64,000 bases of DNA, from positions 1,583,979 through 1,647,978 of the forward strand of contig NZ_RCZC01000002.1 of the NCBI RefSeq assembly GCF_006439055.1, in the 5' to 3' direction. Under the pieces are notes generated by a model. That model ran no database searches and was not told the origin of the DNA. It saw only the letters and a list, made by a program, of their open reading frames with translations. A program made the position numbers and the translations under genes. Position 1 is the first letter of the stretch. Each line of letters opens with the position of its first letter. Origin of the DNA: Sphingomonas glacialis. Its GTDB lineage: Bacteria; Pseudomonadota; Alphaproteobacteria; Sphingomonadales; Sphingomonadaceae. Below, in pieces: positions 49,192-57,632 of this stretch.

Positions 49192-49510
49192 CGCCGATCC
49201 CTTGACTAAGCACGACGATGGTTAACGCGACAGGCACGTCAGTCGGAATATCGTAAGTCTACCCAGATGGTTTCCCTGTTGAAGTAAAAAATCGTTTCGT
49301 GCGAAGCTGTTAGGATATCACCAAGTCGCCGTATGATGAGCGCCCGTGTTTTTACCGTATCCCCGTTTCGGCGGTAGCAGGTATTCCGCTGAAGGTTATC
49401 GGCAATGTTAGCGGTATCATTAGCGAAACCTACCTTACCACTTGACGAAAAACGAGAAAATGTGGTCAGGCCGAGACAACGCAGCCAAAGAGCATGTCTG
49501 AGGGGAATCC
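49192..49510. promoter_or_regulatory. Promoter region of the second TonB receptor
   Basis: About 320 bases without a convincing gene; a minus-strand frame here (49239-49535) runs over the receptor start and shows no family motif. The region is AT-richer than its surroundings and holds the promoter of the TonB receptor, a LacI-type operator at 49404-49421, and probably the start region of the divergent MraZ-like gene. Confidence 0.6.
49404..49421. promoter_or_regulatory. Candidate LacI-family operator upstream of the TonB receptor
   Basis: AATGTTAGCGGTATCATT is an 18-base imperfect palindrome (seven of nine pairs match) around a central CG. It fits the pattern TGNNANCGNTNNCA used by many LacI-family regulators of sugar genes. 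No LacI-type gene is in the window, so its regulator would lie elsewhere. The TTAGCG unit is repeated just after it. Confidence 0.5.
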
Positions 49511-51898
49511 ATGAAAACCGTATATATGTCGGCAAGTATGCTGGCTCTGGCGAGCCTCATGGCCGCCCCTAGCGCAGCGGCAGCGCAGACCGCACCGCCA
49601 GCCCCTGCCCCGCAATCCGCCGACCTCGCGCCCGTTGATACGGGCGATATCGTGGTCACCGCGCAGCGCCGTTCGGAAAACCTGCAGACCGTCCCCGTCG
49701 CGATCACCGTCGTCAGCGGCGACGCGTTGCGCGCGCAAAATATCAACAGCACCGAGACGCTCGACAAGGTCGTCCCGTCGCTGACCTTCAAGCGCGGCAC
49801 CGCCAACGTCAATTCGACGATCGCGATCCGCGGGCTCGGCACGCAGTCCTTCGCGTCGGGCGCCGAGCCGAGCGTTTCGACGATCATCGACGGCGTCGTC
49901 TATGGCCGCTCGGGCATGGCGACGCAGGAATTCGCCGATCTCGACCGGATCGAAGTGTTGCGCGGGCCGCAGGGCACGCTGTTCGGCAAGAATGCGAGCG
50001 CCGGAGCGCTCAACATCGTCACGCGTGCACCGACCAAGACGTTCAAAGCCGAAGCCTCCGCCGCCTATTACGACCGCGCCGAATATCGCGCGAGCGCGAC
50101 CGTCTCGGGCCCGCTCAGCGAAAACGTCGGCGCGCTGCTCAGCGGCTATTACGGCAATTACGACGGCAACGCCAAGAACGTGTTCAACAACAGCTGGGTG
50201 AACGGCTATGAGAAGTTCGGGATCAAGGGCAAGCTCAAGGGCGAGTTCGGCGATCTGACCGTCGGCATCGCCGCCGATTACAGCCACGAAAAGGACGATT
50301 GCTGCGGTGACATCCTGGGGACGTTCATCCCCAACGCGCAGTTCAGCAACATCTTCCTGCCGCAGCAGCGCCCAGTCGTGCCACGCTACGGCAATCGCGA
50401 CCTCAACAACAATTTCACGCCGGGCACGACCGACACCAATACCGGCGTCTCGGCGACGCTCGACTATAAGCTCGGCGATTACACGCTGACCTCGATCACC
50501 GCCTATCGCAACTGGAAGAACCGCCAGCTGCGCGACGGCGATTTCGGGTCGCAATCGGGGCAATATGTCGCGGTCGCCTCGGCGGCGACGCCCGCTGCGG
50601 CGACGCAGAATATCGACCAGCGCGACGACGGCCGGCTCAACTTCAAGCAATATAGCCAGGAAATCCGCATCGCCTCGCCGAGCGGGCGCCGCTTCGAATA
50701 TGTCGCGGGCGGCTTCTTCTGGTGGACCGACGAGGACGACACTTTCACGCGGTCGGACAGCTTCTGCTCGGCATCGACGCTCGCAATCGATGCCACCGGC
50801 TTCCGGCCGTGCAGCACCGCGCCCGGCGTCAGCACCTTCGTCAGCTCGAACGGCCCCGCGGCGTGGAACACCAAGTTCCGCAGCCAGGCGGGCTTCGCCC
50901 AGGCGACGTGGGAGGTAGTCGATCATCTCAAGCTGATCGGCGGCATTCGCTATACGCACGACAGCGTGTCCTACAGCTTCGCGCGCACCGTCTCGGTCGC
51001 CGACGCGACGCTTCGCCCCGGCATCCAGGGCGCCTTCACCTCGGCGCAACGCACGAGCGCGAACGGCGTATCGGGCAAGGCCGGGCTGCAATATCAGGTC
51101 ACGCCCGACCTGATGGCGTACGGCACCTATTCGCGCGGCTATAAGGGGCCGGCGCTCAACGTCTTCTATTCGATGACCGCGAACAATACCGCGCCAATCT
51201 CCCCTGAGACCAGCAACGCCTTCGAGCTCGGCATCAAGTCGAAATTCTTCGACCGCCGGCTGACCCTGAACGCCGCGCTCTACAGCCAGGTGCTCGACAA
51301 TTTCCAGGCGAACAGCTTCGTCACGCAGGGCGGACAGACCTTCGTCACGCTGACCAATGCCGGGCGCGTCCGTTCGCGCGGGTTCGAGGCGGATTTCAGC
51401 CTGCGGCCGACCGATCATTTCACGCTCAACGGCGGCTACACCTACAACGAAGGCACGATCCGCGCCTTCGCGTGCGCACCGACGCTGTCAGCGGCCAATC
51501 TCGCCACCTGCCTCGCGCATAACGGCAAGCCGCTGCCCTTCGCGCCCAAGCACAAGTTCAACCTCGGCGCCGACTGGCGGCTGCCGCTCGAGGATGCGCT
51601 GCCCTTCACGGTCAAGCTCGGCTCGCAGGTCAGCTATTCGAGCCGGATCAATTTCGACCTCGACCAGACGCCGCTCGCCCAGCAGGCGCCGTATGCGCTG
51701 CTCGATGCCAACATCACGCTCGGCAGCAAGGACGGCAAGTTCGAGCTGAGCCTGATCGGCAAGAACCTGACCGACAAATATTATGTCAGCTTCGTCACGC
51801 CGGCGGGCAATGGCGTGTCCGCGCCCTCGTATCAGCGTCTGCAGGTGCCGCGCGATGCGCAGCGCTATTTCGGGGTGCGCGGGACGGTAAAATATTGA
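49511..51898 (+). CDS. TonB-dependent outer-membrane receptor
   Basis: A 795-residue receptor. Signal peptide MKTVYMSASMLALASLMAAPSAAAA, TonB-box-like GDIVVTAQRRSENLQTVPVAITVVSGD, plug motifs KVVPSLTFKRG, IAIRGLGTQSF, LDRIEVLRGPQGTLFGKNASAGALNIVTRAP, then a barrel with a late SLIGKNLTDKYY and the C-terminal GVRGTVKY ending in an aromatic residue. The order fits receptors for complex carbohydrates or siderophores. The LacI-type operator upstream and the GH31, transporter and regulator genes nearby favour a glycan substrate, as inference. A terminator follows. Confidence 0.95.
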   Translation: MKTVYMSASMLALASLMAAPSAAAAQTAPPAPAPQSADLAPVDTGDIVVTAQRRSENLQTVPVAITVVSGDALRAQNINSTETLDKVVPSLTFKRGTANVNSTIAIRGLGTQSFASGAEPSVSTIIDGVVYGRSGMATQEFADLDRIEVLRGPQGTLFGKNASAGALNIVTRAPTKTFKAEASAAYYDRAEYRASATVSGPLSENVGALLSGYYGNYDGNAKNVFNNSWVNGYEKFGIKGKLKGEFGDLTVGIAADYSHEKDDCCGDILGTFIPNAQFSNIFLPQQRPVVPRYGNRDLNNNFTPGTTDTNTGVSATLDYKLGDYTLTSITAYRNWKNRQLRDGDFGSQSGQYVAVASAATPAAATQNIDQRDDGRLNFKQYSQEIRIASPSGRRFEYVAGGFFWWTDEDDTFTRSDSFCSASTLAIDATGFRPCSTAPGVSTFVSSNGPAAWNTKFRSQAGFAQATWEVVDHLKLIGGIRYTHDSVSYSFARTVSVADATLRPGIQGAFTSAQRTSANGVSGKAGLQYQVTPDLMAYGTYSRGYKGPALNVFYSMTANNTAPISPETSNAFELGIKSKFFDRRLTLNAALYSQVLDNFQANSFVTQGGQTFVTLTNAGRVRSRGFEADFSLRPTDHFTLNGGYTYNEGTIRAFACAPTLSAANLATCLAHNGKPLPFAPKHKFNLGADWRLPLEDALPFTVKLGSQVSYSSRINFDLDQTPLAQQAPYALLDANITLGSKDGKFELSLIGKNLTDKYYVSFVTPAGNGVSAPSYQRLQVPRDAQRYFGVRGTVKY

Positions 51899-51932
51899 TC
51901 CCAGCGCTCTGCACCCTTGGAGACCAGATAGG

Positions 51933-51960
51933 CGGCGCTTCCGGGAGGAGGCGCCGTTTT
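51933..51960 (+). terminator. Rho-independent terminator of the second TonB receptor
   Basis: A 10-bp stem (CGGCGC, a T-G pair, TCC and mirror) with a GGGA loop is followed by TTTT. It lies 35 bases after the receptor stop. Confidence 0.85.
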
Positions 51961-52090
51961 GGTTTGCAAGGGGCCCCGGCACGACAGTTGCCCGAAGGAC
52001 ACACTGCGCGAAGCATCGCATCGGACCCGCGGAACTCTCCGGTTTGCATCGGGTTAAACCGCCACTCAATGCAATTTCAGAGGCCAAGCC

Positions 52091-52762
52091 ATGTACAAGT
52101 TCATCACCGCGTCGCTCGCAGCAACCTTCCTCTCGGCGGTCCCCGCGCTCGCGCAGGACACTGCCGCACCGATGGCCACCCAGGAGTCGACCGCGGCCAC
52201 TCCGGCCGAGGCAGCAGCCAATAGCGGCTCGGGCAGCTTCCGCGGCTTCCGCATCGAAGGCAATTTCGGCGGCGATCGTTTCCAGTCGCAGGGCGTCCAT
52301 CGCGACAAGTTCGGTTACGGTGCGACCGTTGGCTTTGACGGCCAGCTGGGCGAGCGTTTCGTCGTCGGTCCGGAAGCGACCTACTGGCGTTCGAACAACT
52401 GGAGCGAGAACTGCACCGGTGCCGCGGGCGGCGCGCTGTGCACCAAGTCGTTCGAGGAACTGGGCGTTGGCGTTCGTGCGGGCATCCAGGCAACCCCGCA
52501 GCTGCTCGTCTTCGGTAAGGGCGGCTATGTGAACAACCAGCAGCGCAAGCGCTTTACTGCGCCGGTCGCCAGCCAGAGCTTCTACGATCGCTACTCGACC
52601 GATGGCTATCAGCTCGGTGGCGGCGTCGAATACGGCATGGGCAGCCGCTTCTCGGGTCCGCTCTCGGGCCTCTATGTCTCGGCGCAGTATGTCTATTCGC
52701 AGTATTCGGACCACACCTCGCGCCAGCGCATCATGGGCGGCGTCGGTATCCGCTTCAAGTAA
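52091..52762 (+). CDS. Outer-membrane beta-barrel protein (opacity-type)
   Basis: A 223-residue porin-like protein with a signal peptide (MYKFITASLAATFLSAVPALA), a short acidic/alanine linker and a small beta-barrel of eight to ten strands: FRIEGNFGGDRFQSQ, YGATVGFDGQLGERFVVGPEATYW, ELGVGVRAGIQATPQLLVFGKGGYVN, YQLGGGVEYGM, YVSAQYVYSQYSD and the final IMGGVGIRFK. Such proteins stabilise the outer membrane or mediate adhesion. It lies between the TonB receptor and the converging GH31 gene and has a terminator shared with the latter. Confidence 0.85.
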   Translation: MYKFITASLAATFLSAVPALAQDTAAPMATQESTAATPAEAAANSGSGSFRGFRIEGNFGGDRFQSQGVHRDKFGYGATVGFDGQLGERFVVGPEATYWRSNNWSENCTGAAGGALCTKSFEELGVGVRAGIQATPQLLVFGKGGYVNNQQRKRFTAPVASQSFYDRYSTDGYQLGGGVEYGMGSRFSGPLSGLYVSAQYVYSQYSDHTSRQRIMGGVGIRFK

Positions 52763-52812
52763 GCACCGGTCGGACGGCGGCGACGCGTCGCCGTCCGCCA
52801 TGCGCTACGATG

Positions 52813-52843
52813 ACGGGCGCTCTCACGAGAGGGCGCCCGTTTT
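52813..52843. terminator. Terminator between the beta-barrel gene and the GH31 gene
   Basis: A 12-bp stem (ACGGGCGC with GCGCCCGT, extended by CTC/GAG-type pairs with one T-G) with an ACGA loop ends in TTT on the plus strand, directly at the 3' end of the converging GH31 gene. A second hairpin (GGACGGCG...CGTCC) lies just before it. Confidence 0.8.
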
Positions 52844-55228
52844 CTATGCGCGATCGATCCGCACCGAGCGGCGGCCGGCGATGTCGTTACGCGCTTGCGT
52901 CACGGCGCCGGGCACAACGAGCGTCCGGTCGTCGCCCTGCGGAAGCACGATCGTCAGCGGGCGCCAGTCGTTCGCGCTGACCTCGAGCACGATCTCGCTG
53001 TCCGCACAGTGGCCCGCGACGCGCCACTCGCGCGGTTCGGTGCACGCCTCGTCGTCCTCGAGCGCGGTGAGCACGAAGCTGCCCGCCCCCGCCGGCGGAA
53101 ACAGCCAGAGCCCGCGATCGAGCGGGTCGGGGGTGAAACCGCCACGCGCGAGATCGACCAGCATCGCCGAGCCGGCGCGCGCGAACAGCGGCGGGTTGCC
53201 CGCTACCGGCGCATCGACCTCGATCACGCTTCCCCCGGCATGGCGGGTGCCGCTCCACACATCGTACCAGTCGTCGTGGCCAGGCAGCTGGACGCTGCGC
53301 GTCGCGGCACCCTGTTCCACAACGATCGCCGCCAGCACATCGCGGCCAAGCATATGGTCGTCGCCGTCGATCCACGCGGCCGCATCGCCAGGATGATCGA
53401 GCCACACGGGTCCGACGATCGGCGCGAAGTCGCGGCTGTAGCGCAGCAGGAGATCGCCGAAGAATGGCAGCAGCGTTTGCCGCAGCGCCATCAGCCGATG
53501 GATCGCCGGGAGCGCGTCGGCGTACATCCACGGCTCGTTGACGCTGCGGTCGTCGTTCCAGCTGTGGATGCTGAAACGCGGCATCAGCACGCCCGCCTGG
53601 ACCCAGCGGACCAGCAGTTCGGCGTCGGGCGGCGGCCCGGCGAATCCGCCGACATCGTGCCCGCTGTTCGAAATGCCCGACAGCGCCAGCCCCAACCCCA
53701 TCTTGAGATTGTAGCGCAGCGTCTTCCAGTCGGTGCGATTGTCGCCCGACCAGGTCTGTGCGTAGCGTTGCAGGCCGGTCATGCCCGAACGGGTCACGAC
53801 ATAGGGCCGCCTGCCCGGCGCATGGGCGACCTGCGCGGCGCGCGATGCGCGCATCATCAGCAGCGCCTGGAGCGGCAGTGCCTCCGCCGCCGCGCGCGGG
53901 GTGCCGAAGCCGTGGATCCGCGCGCGCGCGTCCCAGACTTCATATTCGTTATTGTCGTTCCACGTCGCTTCGATGCCGGTGTCGAGCAGCGCCGTGGTTA
54001 CCTGCCCCTTCCACCAGGTCGCGGTCGCTGGGTTGGTGAAGTCGAGATAGACGCCGGGCGCATCCCAGAATTGCGCTTGAGTCTCCACGCCATCCGCGTC
54101 GGCGACCAACAGCCCGCCCGCCCGGACATCGTCGATCAGCGGATGGTCGAGCAGCATCGCCGGCTTGATGTTCGGGACAAACCGGACACCGACATCGGCA
54201 TAGCTTTTGACGAATGCCGCCGGATCTGGAAACTTGGTGCGGTTCCAGTGGAACACGTAGCGCTTGTCGCCGATCGAGGTGTAGCCCGACGACAAATGGA
54301 ACGACGTGCAGCCGATGTCATGCTCGGCGAGCTTGGCGGTGAAGGTCTGCATCTGCACCGCGGCATCGGGCGCGTCGGTATAGGTCATTGTCGAGCCCGA
54401 ATAGCCGAGCGACCAGGCCGGCATCAGCGCCGGGCGCCCGGTCAGCCAAGTGAAGCGCTTGGTCACCGCGAGCGGATCGGGGCCGGCGATCATCCACAGG
54501 TCGACGTCGCCATGGTCGGCGACGACGTGGCGATAGGCCCCGTGATAATTGTCGAGCTCGCGCCCGAAATCATAGGTCACGCGCGCGAGCGTGTCGTGGA
54601 ATTCGCCGTGGCAGCGGCCGGCGCTGTCGGCGACCAGGACATAGGGTATCGACTTGTAGAGCGGGTCGCTATGCTCGGCGTCGTAGCCCATCGGGTCGAG
54701 GCTGGTCAGCCGGAAGCGGCGGCCAGTGCGGTCCATCGCGCCCGCGCGCTCGCCGAGCGCATAATGGCGCTCACCCGCGCGGCGCTCGAGATAATGGTGC
54801 GCGCGACCATCCCACCAGCCGAAGTCATAAGCCTGGGTCGGGCGGTCGGCGGCCATCGGCTGCCATGCGGCGCCGTCATACTGCTCCCATGTGCAGTGCA
54901 AGCCATGCAGGGCGATGGTCACGCGAATCTGTGCGGTCGCGATGATGAGCTTGCCCTCAGTCTCCTCGACCGAAGCCTCGGGGCAGGCGAAGCCCGCGAC
55001 GTCCATCCGGTCGCGCCCCGGCTCTTCGATATCCTCGGCCCCGGCGGCGATCGCCCAGCTCGGCGGGCTCGTCACCATCCCGTCCGCGAGCAGCAACAGC
55101 CGCACGATATCGTCCTCGAGCACGAACAGATGCGCCACCGCGCCGGTATCGGCGGTGAGCGTGATCCGGCCACGCGTACGCTCGGTCAGCGCGAAGAGCG
55201 GGGGGTTGGCGATCGTGGCGCGTCTCAT
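52844..55228 (-). CDS. Glycoside hydrolase family 31 enzyme
   Basis: A 794-residue GH31 enzyme that cleaves alpha-linked glycosides. The N-terminal beta-sandwich runs to about residue 230. The catalytic barrel has LMPAWSLGYSGSTMTYTD, then SFHLSSGYTSIGDKRYVFHWNRTKFPDP. The nucleophile aspartate is in IEATWNDNNEYEVWD (the usual WxDMNE reads WNDNNE), and the acid/base aspartate in TWSGDNRTDW. It then has GISNSGHDVGGF and PRFSIHSWN. No signal peptide: it acts in the cytoplasm on an imported sugar. Specificity (alpha-glucoside, xyloside or other) cannot be told. It overlaps the MFS stop by four bases (ATGA). Confidence 0.9.
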   Translation of the reverse strand: MRRATIANPPLFALTERTRGRITLTADTGAVAHLFVLEDDIVRLLLLADGMVTSPPSWAIAAGAEDIEEPGRDRMDVAGFACPEASVEETEGKLIIATAQIRVTIALHGLHCTWEQYDGAAWQPMAADRPTQAYDFGWWDGRAHHYLERRAGERHYALGERAGAMDRTGRRFRLTSLDPMGYDAEHSDPLYKSIPYVLVADSAGRCHGEFHDTLARVTYDFGRELDNYHGAYRHVVADHGDVDLWMIAGPDPLAVTKRFTWLTGRPALMPAWSLGYSGSTMTYTDAPDAAVQMQTFTAKLAEHDIGCTSFHLSSGYTSIGDKRYVFHWNRTKFPDPAAFVKSYADVGVRFVPNIKPAMLLDHPLIDDVRAGGLLVADADGVETQAQFWDAPGVYLDFTNPATATWWKGQVTTALLDTGIEATWNDNNEYEVWDARARIHGFGTPRAAAEALPLQALLMMRASRAAQVAHAPGRRPYVVTRSGMTGLQRYAQTWSGDNRTDWKTLRYNLKMGLGLALSGISNSGHDVGGFAGPPPDAELLVRWVQAGVLMPRFSIHSWNDDRSVNEPWMYADALPAIHRLMALRQTLLPFFGDLLLRYSRDFAPIVGPVWLDHPGDAAAWIDGDDHMLGRDVLAAIVVEQGAATRSVQLPGHDDWYDVWSGTRHAGGSVIEVDAPVAGNPPLFARAGSAMLVDLARGGFTPDPLDRGLWLFPPAGAGSFVLTALEDDEACTEPREWRVAGHCADSEIVLEVSANDWRPLTIVLPQGDDRTLVVPGAVTQARNDIAGRRSVRIDRA

Positions 55229-56505
55229 ATGCGGGCCTCCGGCAGGGTCAGACGATGGACAAAGACGATCAGCACCACAGCGCCGATCAGATCGAACACG
55301 GCGAGCGCACCGAACAGCGGCGCATAGCCGATGCTGTCGGCAAGCTGGCCGATCAGCAGCGAGAAGAGCAGCCCGCCGATCCACCCCGCCTGCCCGACGA
55401 AACCGTTGGCAGTGCCGACTTCCTCGGGCGTGAAGACATCGGCCGAGAGCGTGTTGATCAGCACCGAGATCATCTGGTGCGCAAACCCGCCAATGCAGAA
55501 CAGCGCGATCGCGGTGTAGGGGCTGGCGGCGAGGCCGATACAGCCCGGCGCGATCATCAACACCGCGGCCAGGCTGATACCGAGCACGCGCGACGGGATC
55601 AGCCGCATCCCGAAATGCTTGATGAAGAAGGGCGAGAGATAGCCGCCGAGCACCCCGCCGAGATCGGCGGCGAGGAAAGGCAGCCACGCAAACAAGGCGA
55701 TCTGCTTGAGATCCATGCCGCGCTCGGTGGCGAGATAGAGCGGGATCCAGAAGCTGAAGGTCTGCCATGCCGGCTCGGCGAGGAAGCGCGGCACCGCGAT
55801 CACCCAGAATTTCGCGCTGCCCAGAATCTCCTTCGCGCTCGCGCGGCGCGACGGCACCAACGGGCGGTCCTCGGCGATCAGCGCGCGTTCTTCCGGCGTG
55901 ATCGACGGGTGGTCGCCCGGCGAGCGATAGAACGCATACCACGCGCCCGCCCAGACCAGCCCGACCGCACCGGTCACGACGAAGGCCAGTCGCCAATCCC
56001 CCCAGAGCGTCACCGCGACGACGATCGGCGGCGCGATCAGCGCGCCGAGCGAAGTGCCGGCGTTGAACCAGCCCGTCGCGACCGAACGCTCGCGCGCTGG
56101 AAACCATTCGGCGATCGCCTTCATCCCCGAGGGGATCGCCGCTGCTTCGCTCATGCCGAGCAAGGCGCGGAAGAAAGCGAGACTCAGCCAGCCGCCCGCC
56201 AGCGCGCTCAGCATGTTCGCTGCCGACCAGGCGACGCCGAAAAAGGCGAACCCCGCGCGCAGCCCGAAATGATCGACGATATAGCCGGCAATCGGCTGCA
56301 TCACGGTATAAGCGAGCTGGAACGCGCCGACGACATAGCTGTATTGCTGCGTCGACATCGCGAAGCTCGCCTTCAGCTGCGGCGCGAGCACGCCGAGTGA
56401 ATTGCGCGCGAGATAATTGGCGATCGTGCCGACGCAGATCAGACCGACGATCCACCAGCGCAGATGACGGATCTTCACGCGCACCCGCTCCCCATCGTGT
56501 CGCAT
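55225..56505 (-). CDS. MFS transporter, ACS family (hexuronate-like)
   Basis: A 426-residue transporter with 12 predicted membrane segments. The opening LRWWIVGLICVGTIANYLARNSLGVLAPQL and the motif GMSEAAAIPSGMKAIAEWFPARERSVATGWFNAGTSLGALIAPP belong to the anion:cation symporter family, close to hexuronate and glucarate carriers (ExuT-like). It probably imports an acidic sugar or oligosaccharide for the GH31 enzyme, whose start overlaps this gene's stop. The ATG at 56505 follows GGGGGAG. It is divergent from the GntR-type regulator gene, with a perfect palindrome in the spacer. Confidence 0.9.
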   Translation of the reverse strand: MRHDGERVRVKIRHLRWWIVGLICVGTIANYLARNSLGVLAPQLKASFAMSTQQYSYVVGAFQLAYTVMQPIAGYIVDHFGLRAGFAFFGVAWSAANMLSALAGGWLSLAFFRALLGMSEAAAIPSGMKAIAEWFPARERSVATGWFNAGTSLGALIAPPIVVAVTLWGDWRLAFVVTGAVGLVWAGAWYAFYRSPGDHPSITPEERALIAEDRPLVPSRRASAKEILGSAKFWVIAVPRFLAEPAWQTFSFWIPLYLATERGMDLKQIALFAWLPFLAADLGGVLGGYLSPFFIKHFGMRLIPSRVLGISLAAVLMIAPGCIGLAASPYTAIALFCIGGFAHQMISVLINTLSADVFTPEEVGTANGFVGQAGWIGGLLFSLLIGQLADSIGYAPLFGALAVFDLIGAVVLIVFVHRLTLPEARI

Positions 56506-56621
56506 ACGCTCCCCCACGGCGCTGTGGCGATGACGCGGGCGTCCTGATCCTGCACGGTGCGTCCTCTCCGACGATTTGTGACGATGCTAAACAGGTGACG
56601 GCGCTCTGTCGATGGTGGTAA

Positions 56622-56634
56622 GGCCAAATTGGCC
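56622..56634. promoter_or_regulatory. Candidate operator for the FadR-type regulator
   Basis: GGCCAAATTGGCC is a perfect inverted repeat with one central base, lying in the 198-base divergent spacer between the transporter gene and the regulator gene. FadR-subfamily regulators bind short palindromes of this kind (UxuR/ExuR sites carry TTGG and CCAA halves). Untested. Confidence 0.5.
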
Positions 56635-56703
56635 AGGGAAGAAACGGTGGGTTAAGATGCTGCACATATTGCGCTCCTGGCAAAGCTCGGCCACGATCTG
56701 GCA

Positions 56704-57471
56704 ATGACTGACCAGCCGCGCCGCGTGACCAGGCTCTATGAACGGGTCGCATCCGACGTCCGCGCCGCCCTCGCGAGCGGACGCTATGCGATCGGCGACC
56801 GGTTGCCGTCGGAGCGCGACCTCGCCTTGCACTACAAGGTGTCGCGCCCGACCGTGCGTGAGGCGATCATCGCGCTCGAGGTCGATGGCATGGTCGAGGT
56901 GCGGACCAATTCGGGCGTCTATGTCGCGGCGCTGCAACCGGCGGGCGGGGTGCTTGCCGAAACCGATGTCGGCGGGTTCGAGCTGCTCGAGGCGCGACGG
57001 CTGATCGAATCGCAGGTCGCCGGGCTCGCCGCGGAACAGATCGACGCAGAGCGGATCGCACGGCTGCGCACGCTGGTGGTCGAGATGGAGAATGCCGATC
57101 TCGTCACCGCCGAAGTCGCCGACCGCGAGTTCCACCTTGAGATCGCGCGCGCCACCGGCAACAGCGCACTCGAGATGACGGTGGCGATGCTGTGGGACAC
57201 GCGCAGCCGCTCGCCGCAATACAAGCTGCTGACCGAGAAGGTGCGCGCAGCGGGTGTCGCACCGCGCCAGTCGGAGCATCTGCGGATCGTCGAGGCGCTC
57301 GCCTCGGGCGATGCCAGCCGCGCGCACAATGCGATGTGGGAGCATCTCGGCCGCGTCATCGATGCCCTGCTCGAGGCGACCGAAGTCGAGGCGATCGAGC
57401 GCGCGCGTGCGGATGTCGATGCCAAGCGGCGGCGCTTCCGCGACAAGGTGGCGGTGGCGAGCTCGGGCTGA
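56704..57471 (+). CDS. GntR-family regulator, FadR/FCD subfamily
   Basis: A 255-residue regulator. The N-terminal winged helix has RLYERVASDVRAALASGRYAIGDRLPSERDLALHYKVSRPTVREAIIALEVDGMVEVRTNSGVYV. The C-terminal FCD domain shows the metal and ligand residues: DREFHLEIARATGN and SEHLRIVEALASGDASRAHNAMWEHL, with the two histidines spaced as usual. FCD regulators of the UxuR/ExuR kind answer to hexuronates or related acids. Its place divergent from the transporter-GH31 pair and the palindrome between them suggest that it controls that pair. Confidence 0.93.
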   Translation: MTDQPRRVTRLYERVASDVRAALASGRYAIGDRLPSERDLALHYKVSRPTVREAIIALEVDGMVEVRTNSGVYVAALQPAGGVLAETDVGGFELLEARRLIESQVAGLAAEQIDAERIARLRTLVVEMENADLVTAEVADREFHLEIARATGNSALEMTVAMLWDTRSRSPQYKLLTEKVRAAGVAPRQSEHLRIVEALASGDASRAHNAMWEHLGRVIDALLEATEVEAIERARADVDAKRRRFRDKVAVASSG

Positions 57472-57517
57472 CGGCCGGAACGCCGCACGACGCGATTGCG
57501 TGCCACCTATCTTTACC

Positions 57518-57612
57518 GTCCCCCCGGCCTTGTGCCGGGAGCTACCAGGATGCCCAGCACTACGCCGGCTGCGTTCGCGGCACGCTGGGCCCCGGCACAA
57601 GGCCGAGGTGAC
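57518..57612. repeat. Palindromic repeat, CCCCGGCAC type (copy 2)
   Basis: The left arm CCCCCGGCCTTGTGCCGGG is mirrored by CCCCGGCACAAGGCCGAGGTGAC at the right, with inner arms GCCCAGC and GCTGGGC. It is a relative of the element at 24210-24294 and likewise lies between two converging genes (the regulator gene and the CitE-like gene). Confidence 0.85.
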
Positions 57613-57632
57613 GGGGGTCCGATCGTCGGACC

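Noticed and set aside
49239..49535. A 98-codon minus-strand frame in the TonB receptor promoter region
   Set aside because: It overlaps the receptor start, lacks a ribosome-binding site and shows no family motif; the region looks regulatory.
52844..56752. A continuous minus-strand frame of about 1300 codons spanning the GH31 and transporter genes
   Set aside because: Only the part from the ATG at 55228 matches GH31. Upstream the frame is a shadow of the transporter gene, which has clear membrane segments and motifs in another frame.
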